A stretch of 64,000 bases of DNA from assembly GCA_965225915.1 (NCBI GenBank), contig OZ245326.1, positions 434,001 through 498,000 of the forward strand, given 5' to 3'. The notes beneath the pieces are model-generated. The model saw nothing but the letters and a program-made list of their open reading frames with translations. It ran no database searches and was not told where the DNA came from. Below, one piece after another: positions 43,698 to 52,014 of the stretch; position 1 is the stretch's first letter; the number at the start of each line of letters is the position of its first letter. The position numbers were made by a program, and so were the translations under genes. The stretch comes from JAAXHH01 sp965225915. Its GTDB lineage: Bacteria > JAAXHH01.

Positions 43698-44896
43698 ACC
43701 TTCTTGAGCGCGGCCATGAAGGCCTCGTTCTCCTCCTGCAGACCGGACGTAACCCGCAGCCAGGTGTCCATTTCCCACCGGCGCTTTCCGTTGCCGACCA
43801 TCACGTTGTACTCTTCCCTCAGCTTACGGACGACCTCGTCCGCGTCCTTGTGTACGTTGATCAGCATGAAGCTGGACTGGCTCGGCACGTACTCGATGCC
43901 CATTTCGTCGAACTGGCTGGTGAAGTACTCCTGTCCCGCCCAGGTCACCGCCCGCGCGCGCTCCTGGTAATCGTGATCGTCCATTCCGGCCACGGCGGCT
44001 TTTGTTGAAAGCATGCTGGGCCGACCGCCCTTGTTCGCGTTCAATTTCTTGATCACCTCCGGCCGGGCCAGTCCGTAGCCGACGCCGAGACCCGCCATAC
44101 CCATGATCTTCGAAAAGGTACGGGCGACTATAACGTTGGCATGATCCAGGATAAGCGGCGCGGCGCCAATGCGGTCGCCGGGTTGCTTGGAAAACTCGAT
44201 ATAGGCCTCGTCGACGAACACGATCACGTCGGAGGGTACTTCTTGGACAAATTGCTTCAAAGCGTCCGGGGACACGAGCACGCCCGTGGGATTGCCCGGG
44301 TTCGTCACGACGACCACCCGCGTGTTCTCGTTGATGGCGGCCTTCATCGCTCCAAGGTCCTGCTGAAAGTCACTGGTCAACGGGATCCACTTGACTTTCG
44401 CGCCGTATTCCCCGGCCGTACGGTACACGCCGCCATAGCCCGGAGATGCCTCGACCATTTCGGCCCCGTCCCTCAAAAATGCGGAAGCCACCGCGTGGAG
44501 CACCTCGGACGACCCGCAGCCCAGGGTTACCCATGAATCCGGAGGGGAAAAGGTGTTCGGCTCCGGCTCCACGACCGGCAACCCGTGCCGCTCGGCGATC
44601 TTGGCGTAAATATCCATGTGCCGGTTGTATCGGTTGAACGAATACACGTTCTCCAGAACGGCTTCAACGGCCCGGGGCGACGGTCCGATCGGCATTTCGT
44701 TGCCGCTCAGACGGACTAGCCCAGGAGCTACGCCCCATCCACGCACTGGACGGACGTTTGGTCCGGAAATCATCTGTGCCACCGCTTCGTAACTCCCCAG
44801 TGAAACGGCGCCCGCGCCAACCATGATTCCTTTCAAAAAGCCTCGCCTGGAAAAACCGGAAGGGGCTTCCTGTGTCGAATCAGCCCTGTCTACCAT
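43682..44896 (-). CDS. Tat-exported aminotransferase (histidinol-phosphate aminotransferase fold), copy 1
   Basis: 404 residues, closely similar along its length to the downstream copy. Twin-arginine signal SGFSRRGFLKGIMVGAGAVS with cleavage about AVAQ; PLP domain motifs LGCGSSEVLHAVASAFL, VVTNPGNPTGV, VFVDEAYIEFS and RTFSKIMGMAGLGVGYG (PLP Lys). The start ATG has AAGGAG six bases upstream. First gene of the two-gene unit; 233 bases separate it from the glycosyltransferase gene further upstream, so it likely has its own promoter. tatC of this window (13.6 kb) would serve it. The duplication suggests divergent substrate preference or dosage. Confidence 0.87.
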   Translation of the reverse strand: MVDRADSTQEAPSGFSRRGFLKGIMVGAGAVSLGSYEAVAQMISGPNVRPVRGWGVAPGLVRLSGNEMPIGPSPRAVEAVLENVYSFNRYNRHMDIYAKIAERHGLPVVEPEPNTFSPPDSWVTLGCGSSEVLHAVASAFLRDGAEMVEASPGYGGVYRTAGEYGAKVKWIPLTSDFQQDLGAMKAAINENTRVVVVTNPGNPTGVLVSPDALKQFVQEVPSDVIVFVDEAYIEFSKQPGDRIGAAPLILDHANVIVARTFSKIMGMAGLGVGYGLARPEVIKKLNANKGGRPSMLSTKAAVAGMDDHDYQERARAVTWAGQEYFTSQFDEMGIEYVPSQSSFMLINVHKDADEVVRKLREEYNVMVGNGKRRWEMDTWLRVTSGLQEENEAFMAALKKVLVSS

Positions 44897-45129
44897 GATG
44901 AACTCCTTGAAATATTTGAGTGGATGCCAGCCGACGGGAGCATCCGGTTATGCGCGTTGCGCAATGGTAAGGCGCGACCGCATCAAACAGACGATATAGG
45001 ACAGTTCTCCTGTGGATTTTACCAATTTAATACACGCAGCATGGAATATCAATGGAATTGTGGGTGGAAATCGGGAAATCGGGATGGCGCCCCGTAGGGG
45101 TTTTACTCCATTTCCATGTACCCGGGGCG

Positions 45130-46152
45130 TCAGGCCGCGCACAGATAGTCGTCAACTTCGCTTAGACCCAGGTTCGCCAGTGCCTGGCGAATCAGCTTTC
45201 TGGCGCCTCGCGAAGAAACGGCGACGACCAGCATAGGACGACCATAAACGGACCAGGCACCAGACAGGTCGTATGGACCGATCACGGGCGCGCCGCGCAG
45301 TTGGCCACCGATTTTACGGGGTGAGATATCGACGAACGCATCGACCTTCCGGCCCAGTCGTTCGAGTTGTTTCGACAATCTGCGCCCGGTCTGTCCCGCA
45401 CCCCACACGATCAGCCCGTCACGTTCTATCAGGGGACCGTTGACGAGAAAGTGTGCCTTGACGCGGAGGAAGTTCTCCACGGAGTACCGGGCATCCGTCC
45501 TGGTCAGTCTGTCGGCGTGTTCCCGCCAGTACAGCAGAACCGTCGGCACCTTGGCGAATCGCCGGCCCGCGGCGTGGTATCGAAGCCACAGGTCGTAGTC
45601 CTCCGGCCATCCGAGATCCCGGTATCCGCCCAGGTCCACCAGTTCGTTTCGGCGCACCATCGCGGTGGGATGGGCGATCGGACTCTCGATAAAGATCTCC
45701 CGGACGATATCCTCGTGCCGCACGAGGCCGTTGAGCCAGGATTCGTACACCTTCATGCCCTCGCCCACCGACCCATTGGCGAAGATTTCCACGAGCGAAC
45801 CGGCCACGCTCACATCGGACCGGGAATCGAGCAGAGACGCCTGCCTGGCGAGACGTTCAGGATGCATTCGGTCGTCGGCGTCCATGCGGGCCACCAAAGC
45901 TCCACGGCACAACGACAACCCCCGGTTCAGGGCGTCGACGAGTCCGACGCGACCCGCACTGACCGGCATGATCCTCTTGTCTCCGCGGCTCCACGCCTCC
46001 AGGATCTCCCGGCTGGAATCGTCCGATCCGTCGTCGACGGCGATGACTTCGAAGTCGGAAAGGGTCTGCCCGGCGATGCTCCGCAGGGTGTCGGGAAGCG
46101 TGCCGGCGGCATTGTAAACCGGCATCAGGACGGATATGCGCGGTGCGGCCAT
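45130..46152 (-). CDS. Family 2 glycosyltransferase with C-terminal Rossmann-like domain
   Basis: 340 residues from the ATG at 46152. The GT-A domain starts with ISVLMPVYNAAGTLPDTLRS, then DFEVIAVDDGSDDSS, NRGLSLCRGALVARMDADDR (metal-binding DxD) and GWPEDYDLWLRYHAAGRRF (acceptor-site ED). After about residue 225 a second region begins GLIVWGAGQTGRRLSKQLE, a nucleotide-binding-like Rossmann turn, and continues to the end. It probably builds a surface polysaccharide. An in-frame ATG at 46188 is possible but lacks a ribosome-binding site. It lies 90 bases after leuS and may be read from the same transcript. Confidence 0.85.
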   Translation of the reverse strand: MAAPRISVLMPVYNAAGTLPDTLRSIAGQTLSDFEVIAVDDGSDDSSREILEAWSRGDKRIMPVSAGRVGLVDALNRGLSLCRGALVARMDADDRMHPERLARQASLLDSRSDVSVAGSLVEIFANGSVGEGMKVYESWLNGLVRHEDIVREIFIESPIAHPTAMVRRNELVDLGGYRDLGWPEDYDLWLRYHAAGRRFAKVPTVLLYWREHADRLTRTDARYSVENFLRVKAHFLVNGPLIERDGLIVWGAGQTGRRLSKQLERLGRKVDAFVDISPRKIGGQLRGAPVIGPYDLSGAWSVYGRPMLVVAVSSRGARKLIRQALANLGLSEVDDYLCAA

Positions 46153-46242
46153 GGTTGGAACAGAATTGGAATAGGTCAGTGTGATCATGGCCGCATGGGA
46201 CTGCGTCCGGGAAGGAACCCATCCGCGCTGATTCGCGCGGAC

Positions 46243-48684
46243 CTATCCCTTGACCACGATATTGAGCAGTTTGTCCGGGACGAAGATCTTGCGGACCGGT
46301 TCCTTGCCGTCCGTCCACTGCCGAATACGTTCGCTTTCCAGGGCGGCGTGTTCGATCTCCTCCCGGGATGTGCCCGGAGGAAGTTCGAGCCGGTCACGCA
46401 CCCGGCCGTTGATCTGGATGACGTACTCGATCGTCTCCGACACGATGAGTGAGGGATCGTATTCAGGCCAGGCCGTGTCGAAGATCATGCCCTCGCCGTC
46501 CATGCGGGACCACATCTCCTGGGTGATAAAAGGCGCAAAGGGCGCCGCCAGCTTCAGCAGCCGGGCAATGGCTTCGCGGTGATGGGCGGAAGCGTTCTGC
46601 AGGCCGGTGAGCAGCTCCATCAGGCGCGCGATGGCCGTGTTGTACTGGAACTCCTCCATGTCTTCGGTGATGTCCCGGGTCCTCCCGTGCAGCAGTGCGA
46701 GCAGTTCGGGATCTTCGACCGGCGTTTCGCTGAATTTGGTCCCGGTAACGTAGCGCCAAAGCCGGTCATAGAACCGCCGTACGCCGTTGATGCCCGCATC
46801 CTGGTAATCACCGCCCACCTGATAGGGTCCCAGGAACATCAGGTAAGTGCGAAAGGCGTCCGCCCCGAATGTGTCCAGGTACTCATCGGGGTTGATGACG
46901 TTCCCCCTGGATTTGCTCATCTTCGCGCCGTTCCGGATGATTGTGCCATGGGCCCGGAATTTCTGAAAAGGTTCGGAGAAGGATATCAAGCCGATATCGT
47001 GGAGTGCCATCGTGATGAACCGGGTATACATGAGGTGAAGCACCGCGTGCTCGTTGCCCCCGATGTACATGTCCACTGGCAGCCATCGCTCCGTAGTCTC
47101 CCGGTCGAATACCACGTCGTCGAGTTCCGAACTGGGATACCGGAAGAAATACCAGGCCGAATCGAGAAAGTTGTCGTTGACGTCGGTTTCCCTTTGGGCG
47201 GGACCACCGCACTCGGGACAGGTGGTGTGGAGGAAAGACGGGTCGCGCGCCAGCGGACTCCGGCCCGTGCCATCCGGCCTGAAATCATCCACGTGGGGCA
47301 GGACCACGGGCAACTGGTCCTCGGGTACGGGAACCACGCCGCAGTCCCCGCAGTGTATCATGGGTATGGGCGGTCCCCAGTACCGCTGACGGCTGATGCA
47401 CCAGTCCCTCAGCCTGAAGTTGACCTGCCGCCTGCCGACGCCGCGCTCCTCCAGCCAGTCCGTGACCTCGCTCACGCCCACGATGCTGTGCGTCCCATCG
47501 AAGGGACCGCTGTTGATCATGGTTCCCTCGCCGGTATAGGCTTCCTCGAGGGAAGCCGCGCCGTCGTATCCGTTGGTCGCCTCTACCGATCCGCTGATAA
47601 CCTGCACGATCGGCAGATCGAATGTCCTGGCGAACTCGAAATCTCGCCCGTCGTGGGCGGGTACGGCCATGATGGCGCCTGTCCCGTATGTCATCAGCAC
47701 GTAGTCGGAAATCCATATCGGTATCCGGGCGTCGTTCACGGGATTGACCGCGTAGCCGCCCGTGAACACACCGGTCTTTTCACGGGTGGCGTCCTCTCGT
47801 TCGATGGCCGTTTTTCGGCCGCTCTCCCGGACATATTCACTTACGGCCGTGCGATGCTCCCCGGTGGTCACGACATCGACCAGCGGGTGTTCCGGCGCCA
47901 GGACCATGTAGGTGGCGCCCCAGAGGGTATCCGGCCGCGTGGTGAACACGCTGAGCTTCTCGTCACGGTCGGCCAGTCGGAAGTCCACCTCGGCGCCTTC
48001 GCTGCGACCGATCCACCTGCGCTGTGCTGTCTTGGTCGTCTCGGACCAGTCGATCCGTTCCAGGTTCTCCAGCAGTTGCGCGGCGTAGGCCGTGATCCGG
48101 AAAAACCACTGGCGCATGTTCCGTTGTTCGACCAGCGTGCCGCAACGCTCACATTCTCCGCCTTCGGCCTGTTCAGCTGCCAGGACCGTATTGCACGATG
48201 GACACCAGGTGACGGGCGCTTCCTTCTGGTAGGCCAGTCCGGCCTTGAAAAGCTGGATAAACAACCACTGCGTCCACCGGTAGTAACCCGGATCCGTGGT
48301 CTGCACCTCGTGGCGCCAGTCGAACATAGCGCCCAGACGCTTGAACTGGTGGGTGAAATTGCGGATGTTGTCTGGGATCAGCCGTCCGGGATGGGTGTTG
48401 ATCTTGATGGCAAAGTTCTCGGAATGTATGCCGAAAGCGTCGAAACCCATGGGCTCGAATACGTCGTATCCCCTTGCGCGCATGTACCTTCCGTGGATGT
48501 CCGCGCCCGTGTAGGCGAACACGTTGCCCACGTGCATACCCTCGGCGGAGGGGTACGGGAACATCATGAGGTTGTAGTAGGGTTTCCGCGCCGCCTTCAG
48601 GTCGACCTCGTAGGTCCCTTCCGATTCCCAGCGCTTGATCCACCGCGCTTCAACCGCTCCGTGATCGTATTTGCCGCCGTTCAT
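46243..48684 (-). CDS. leuS: Leucyl-tRNA synthetase
   Basis: Class I synthetase charging tRNA-Leu. 813 residues with the HIGH-type motif MHVGNVFAYTGADIHGRYM, the CP1 editing domain (TTRPDTLWGATYMVLAPEH, GTGAIMAVPAHDGRDFEFA), the zinc-ribbon regions (WCPSCNTVLA and THCPECGG-like TCPECGGPAQR), KMSKS in KMSKSRGNVINPDEY and the C-terminal anticodon and leucine-specific domains ending VVKG. The ATG at 48684 (MNGGKYDHG) has GGGGAAG just upstream; an ATG at 48702 is also open. A strong dyad lies in the divergent leader. The glycosyltransferase follows. Confidence 0.97.
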   Translation of the reverse strand: MNGGKYDHGAVEARWIKRWESEGTYEVDLKAARKPYYNLMMFPYPSAEGMHVGNVFAYTGADIHGRYMRARGYDVFEPMGFDAFGIHSENFAIKINTHPGRLIPDNIRNFTHQFKRLGAMFDWRHEVQTTDPGYYRWTQWLFIQLFKAGLAYQKEAPVTWCPSCNTVLAAEQAEGGECERCGTLVEQRNMRQWFFRITAYAAQLLENLERIDWSETTKTAQRRWIGRSEGAEVDFRLADRDEKLSVFTTRPDTLWGATYMVLAPEHPLVDVVTTGEHRTAVSEYVRESGRKTAIEREDATREKTGVFTGGYAVNPVNDARIPIWISDYVLMTYGTGAIMAVPAHDGRDFEFARTFDLPIVQVISGSVEATNGYDGAASLEEAYTGEGTMINSGPFDGTHSIVGVSEVTDWLEERGVGRRQVNFRLRDWCISRQRYWGPPIPMIHCGDCGVVPVPEDQLPVVLPHVDDFRPDGTGRSPLARDPSFLHTTCPECGGPAQRETDVNDNFLDSAWYFFRYPSSELDDVVFDRETTERWLPVDMYIGGNEHAVLHLMYTRFITMALHDIGLISFSEPFQKFRAHGTIIRNGAKMSKSRGNVINPDEYLDTFGADAFRTYLMFLGPYQVGGDYQDAGINGVRRFYDRLWRYVTGTKFSETPVEDPELLALLHGRTRDITEDMEEFQYNTAIARLMELLTGLQNASAHHREAIARLLKLAAPFAPFITQEMWSRMDGEGMIFDTAWPEYDPSLIVSETIEYVIQINGRVRDRLELPPGTSREEIEHAALESERIRQWTDGKEPVRKIFVPDKLLNIVVKG

Positions 48685-48787
48685 GTCTTCCCCGTGTTTC
48701 AATTCACAGATCTCGTCCCCGGATCCCCTGCTGCCGAAGGTTTTCGGAGTCCATTCCGTTCGTGCTTCGTCCCCGCAATTTACCGAT

Positions 48788-48806
48788 CTTGATTGTAGAA
48801 ATCAAG
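48788..48806. promoter_or_regulatory. 7-bp perfect dyad in the divergent leuS/PhyH-HEAT region
   Basis: CTTGATT-GTAGA-AATCAAG, about 103 bases upstream of the leuS ATG and 52 bases before the PhyH-HEAT ATG, followed by the AT-rich TATATATTTAAAG. It could be an operator or a small hairpin; I cannot tell which gene it serves. Confidence 0.35.
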
Positions 48807-48857
48807 TTACTACTATATATTTAAAGTAAACCTGTTAGACCTTCTGCGAGGACGACC

Positions 48858-50306
48858 ATGATTGTCCGAGACCCCCATCTGCTTCGGGATGATGACATCC
48901 GCCGGTTCATTACGGATGGATATGTCCAGGTTAACGCCGGGCTTCCCGAAGAGTTTCACCAGGACCTGTACTGCAAGATCGAGACCGTGCTCGAAGAGGA
49001 AGGCAACCCCGGCAACAACATCCTGCCCAGAATACCTGAAATCCAGCGGGTCTTCGACCAGCCCGCGGTGCGGGGCGCCCTGACCAGTCTTCTCGGGCCC
49101 GGCTACCTCATGCATCCCCACCGGTACTGCCACCTGAACAGGCCGGGCAGTTCCGGCCAGGAGTGGCACAAGGACGACTACGTTTTCGACCACAACGTGA
49201 GACACGCCCGCTACCGCTGGGTGATGGCCTTCTACTATCCCCAGGACGTGCGCGCGGACATGGGGCCAACGGGTATCCTGCCCGGCATGCAGCACCACAA
49301 TCACATCTCCGAATGTGACGCATCCCGCTCCACCGAGTCGGCATTGGGTCTTTGCGGTCCTGCAGGGACGGTTTCCATTGTCAATTTCGACTCATGGCAC
49401 CGGGCCATGGAAAACGTCAGCACGAAGAACAGGTACATGCTCAAGTTCCAGTTTACCCGTTCACGCGAACCGGCTGGGCCCGCCTGGCAAAACGGGAATG
49501 GTATCTGGAAGCCCCAACCAGGCGATGACCTGCCCGCCGTATCAAAGGTGATGTGGAACTGGCTGGCGGGAGAGGACCGCGGCCAGGCTGAAGCCATCGG
49601 TACGTCCATCGACCGATGCCTGGTGGCCCTGGACGATCCAGACGAGAGTATGCGGCTGCAGGCGGCGTATGCCTTTGGACGGAAGGGTCAAGAAGCTGTA
49701 GAGCCGCTCGTGGAACGACTGCGTGCGACCCGCGAAGAGGAGGCATTGGCCAATGTGCCCAGGAACTCCGCGAACCCGGCTGGAGGCAATCCATCGGAAC
49801 TACCCGCCGCCTACGCGCTGTCATCGGTAGGATTCCCTGCAGTTGGGCGAATGGAGGAACTACTTGTAGATGACGCCTGGTGGGTGCGTGCCAGCGCTGC
49901 GGATATACTGGGCGATATCGGCCTGCCCGCATCAGGCGCTCTGCCGGCGCTGTTGCGTTCACTCGGCGATGAGGACGCCTGGGTGCGTCGCAACGCGTCC
50001 GAAGCGGTTGGCGTGATCGGCGATTTCGGCCCAGGTGACGTCCCGGCCCTTCGAGACGCTCTGAGAGACGAAGACGAAAGGGTGCGGCGCAACATCGCTT
50101 TCGCCCTGGCGAAACATCCTTTGCAGAACGGGGACCTGGCCGACGACCTGGCAGCGCTTTCGATGGAAGACGAGGGACGTTACGTCCGGCACTACGCCCT
50201 GGCAGCCGTAGCGCGGATGACGGCGAAAGAGGGTCATGAATCCCAGTGGGAAACCATGCTCGCTACCAGGTGGTGCCCCCTCACGACCCGGAAGAGTGCG
50301 TATTGA
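48858..50306 (+). CDS. PhyH-family dioxygenase fused to HEAT repeats
   Basis: 482 residues in two parts. Residues 1-235 are a phytanoyl-CoA dioxygenase-like domain with QEWHKDDYVF (His104-x-Asp106) and FDSWHRAMENVSTKNRYML (distal His and Arg). Residues about 250-470 are PBS-lyase/HEAT-like helical repeats (LQAAYAFGRKGQEAVEPL, VRASAADILGDIG, VRRNASEAVGVIG, VRRNIAFALAKH). HEAT repeats bind proteins or bilin carriers, so the dioxygenase may act on a protein-bound substrate; this is inference. ATG has GAGG upstream. Its 3' end overlaps the convergent permease gene by 26 bases. Confidence 0.87.
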   Translation: MIVRDPHLLRDDDIRRFITDGYVQVNAGLPEEFHQDLYCKIETVLEEEGNPGNNILPRIPEIQRVFDQPAVRGALTSLLGPGYLMHPHRYCHLNRPGSSGQEWHKDDYVFDHNVRHARYRWVMAFYYPQDVRADMGPTGILPGMQHHNHISECDASRSTESALGLCGPAGTVSIVNFDSWHRAMENVSTKNRYMLKFQFTRSREPAGPAWQNGNGIWKPQPGDDLPAVSKVMWNWLAGEDRGQAEAIGTSIDRCLVALDDPDESMRLQAAYAFGRKGQEAVEPLVERLRATREEEALANVPRNSANPAGGNPSELPAAYALSSVGFPAVGRMEELLVDDAWWVRASAADILGDIGLPASGALPALLRSLGDEDAWVRRNASEAVGVIGDFGPGDVPALRDALRDEDERVRRNIAFALAKHPLQNGDLADDLAALSMEDEGRYVRHYALAAVARMTAKEGHESQWETMLATRWCPLTTRKSAY

Positions 50307-51627
50307 TCCTGCGGAACAGCAGGTACAGTGGATAACTCAGGACGACCACCACGAGGGCCGTCAGGCTGACCCCCGTGCCACCCAGGATGTTTCCGACCAG
50401 GAAAGCCACGGCGCCTGCGAGCGCGAGCGCCGTTGTCCACGGGTAGCCCCAGGCACGGTAAGGCCGGGGAAGATCGGGTTCCTTTCGCCTCAGGATAAAG
50501 ACGGAAAGGAACAGGATGACGTAGTTGACCACAGTGAAGAATGCCAGGGCCTCCACGAGACGCTCGAAGCTGCCGCTGAACAGCAGGAAGATGATCGTCG
50601 CCGCCAGACTGGCGAGGAGCGCCACCGTGGGCGTGCCGCCCCGGTTAACCCGCTGGCACTGTTTAAGGAACAGTCCGTCGCTGCTCATCGCGTAGATCAC
50701 CCGGGCAGCGAACATGTATCCCAGGTTGATCCCCATGATCATGAAACCGGTCAGGATCGCGGTAATTAGCGTTTCGGCGAGTGGACCAAAAACGGATTCC
50801 ACGGCCCGGCCGACTGCCATTTTCGCCCCAACGATCTCCGACATGGGCAGCATGCGAAGAAGGGCGATATTGATCAGAAGGTATACTGCGATGACGATGC
50901 CTACCCCCAGGAACATCGACCGCGGGATCGTCCGCCCCGGATCTTCCATCTCCTCCGAAAAATAAGCGGTGAACACCCACCCGTCGTAGGCGTAGAGCAC
51001 GCCTCTCAGGGCCACGATGAAGGCCATGACCACGGCCCATCCCCCCGGCATGTCCGGGAGTGGGCCCGTCTCGGTTTCCGTGCCGCCGCCACCCGCCAGC
51101 ACGAAACATGCGATGATGAGAACGGCGAAAATGACCGCCTTGACCATGCTCGCGCCGTTGTGGAGGCCGGTTCCCCACTTCACCCCCCGCCACTGGATCA
51201 GGGCGAAAGAGACTGCGATGGCCAGGGACAAAGACAGGCTGAACGGGGGAATCGCCGGAGTCAGGAGATGTAGATACTCGTTGATCACGATGATGGTCAT
51301 GGCCGTCGCGCCGCACCAGTTCAGCCAATCGGTCCAGCCGCTGACGAAACCGACAAAGGGTCCGAGGGTACGATGGGCGTAGACGTAGTAGGCGCCGGCC
51401 CGCGGAAGGGCGGTCGCCATTTCGGCTGCGGATGCCGTACTGAGCAACACGAATACACCGGCCGCGATCCAGGTGGCCATGTACCACCACGGATCGGGAA
51501 GCTGGGCTGCCACCTCACCCGGCGCCCTCAGGATTCCGAGGCTGACGATGCCTCCGAAGGTGATGGCCAGGCCCGTGATCAGGCCGAGCACCCGAAGCAG
51601 TCCTCTTCGGGATGGCGGTGAAGACAT
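50281..51627 (-). CDS. APC-family amino acid permease
   Basis: Inner-membrane amino-acid transporter of 448 residues with 12 predicted spans. N-terminal GLITGLAITFGGIVSLGILR contains the G-x-G-type unwound helix 1 that binds substrate in APC carriers; LPRAGAYYVYAHRTLGPFVG is the conserved helix-3 loop. The ATG at 51627 has GAGG eight bases upstream; the GTG at 51636 is less likely. It stands alone on this strand, opposite the PhyH-HEAT gene and divergent from the AICAR transformylase gene. The substrate is not predictable; LAT-like exchangers prefer large neutral amino acids. Confidence 0.92.
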   Translation of the reverse strand: MSSPPSRRGLLRVLGLITGLAITFGGIVSLGILRAPGEVAAQLPDPWWYMATWIAAGVFVLLSTASAAEMATALPRAGAYYVYAHRTLGPFVGFVSGWTDWLNWCGATAMTIIVINEYLHLLTPAIPPFSLSLSLAIAVSFALIQWRGVKWGTGLHNGASMVKAVIFAVLIIACFVLAGGGGTETETGPLPDMPGGWAVVMAFIVALRGVLYAYDGWVFTAYFSEEMEDPGRTIPRSMFLGVGIVIAVYLLINIALLRMLPMSEIVGAKMAVGRAVESVFGPLAETLITAILTGFMIMGINLGYMFAARVIYAMSSDGLFLKQCQRVNRGGTPTVALLASLAATIIFLLFSGSFERLVEALAFFTVVNYVILFLSVFILRRKEPDLPRPYRAWGYPWTTALALAGAVAFLVGNILGGTGVSLTALVVVVLSYPLYLLFRRINTHSSGS

Positions 51628-52014
51628 GGATGGCACCTCGCTTCACTAGCAGGTTACTCATGGGGAGTTTTGATGGGTTGGGGATTTCAATTACCTCGTG
51701 AATATGGCCAGGCCCGGCACATGTAACAAGGGAATACCAACGCGTGATTCAAGGGCATATCAATTATGAAAAGGCATCGCGGAATGGATGCTGGCAGGTG
51801 CACGGACCGAGTTGAACCTCCTTCCATGCGGTTAGCACGGGCGGTGGGATACCGCTGCCCAATGGCGGTACAAGAGAGATTGCCAGCCACCGGAACGGGG
51901 GTTATATTGTCCGCCGAAAAGATGTCGGGTCAGTAGGTACTTGAACGGCGAGGACAACAAAGTTTCCCAGATCGTTCTGAAGCGGAATGATACAAGGACA
52001 CAGAAAGTCTGTTA
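51628..52014. other. Divergent intergenic region, 387 bases
   Basis: Holds a rightward promoter (51880-51908) and a small hairpin TACCGC-N9-GCGGTA at 51850-51870. No purine riboswitch, RNA gene or leftward promoter for the permease was recognised. Confidence 0.5.
51880..51908 (+). promoter_or_regulatory. Promoter of the AICAR transformylase gene
   Basis: TTGCCA (51880-51885), 17 bases, TATATT (51903-51908); 5/6 matches in both boxes with ideal spacing. The leader to the ATG at 52015 would be about 100 bases. Confidence 0.65.

Noticed and set aside
45087..45105. CCCC-GTA-GGGG-TTTT as a terminator.
   Set aside because: Only a 4-bp stem, and it would act on the plus strand where no gene ends.
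46579..48792. Long 737-codon open frame on the plus strand.
   Set aside because: It is the antisense shadow of leuS; its translation is compositionally random and has no family motifs.
51628..52014. Purine riboswitch before the AICAR transformylase gene.
   Set aside because: No three-way junction with the conserved loop sequences could be found; only one small hairpin.
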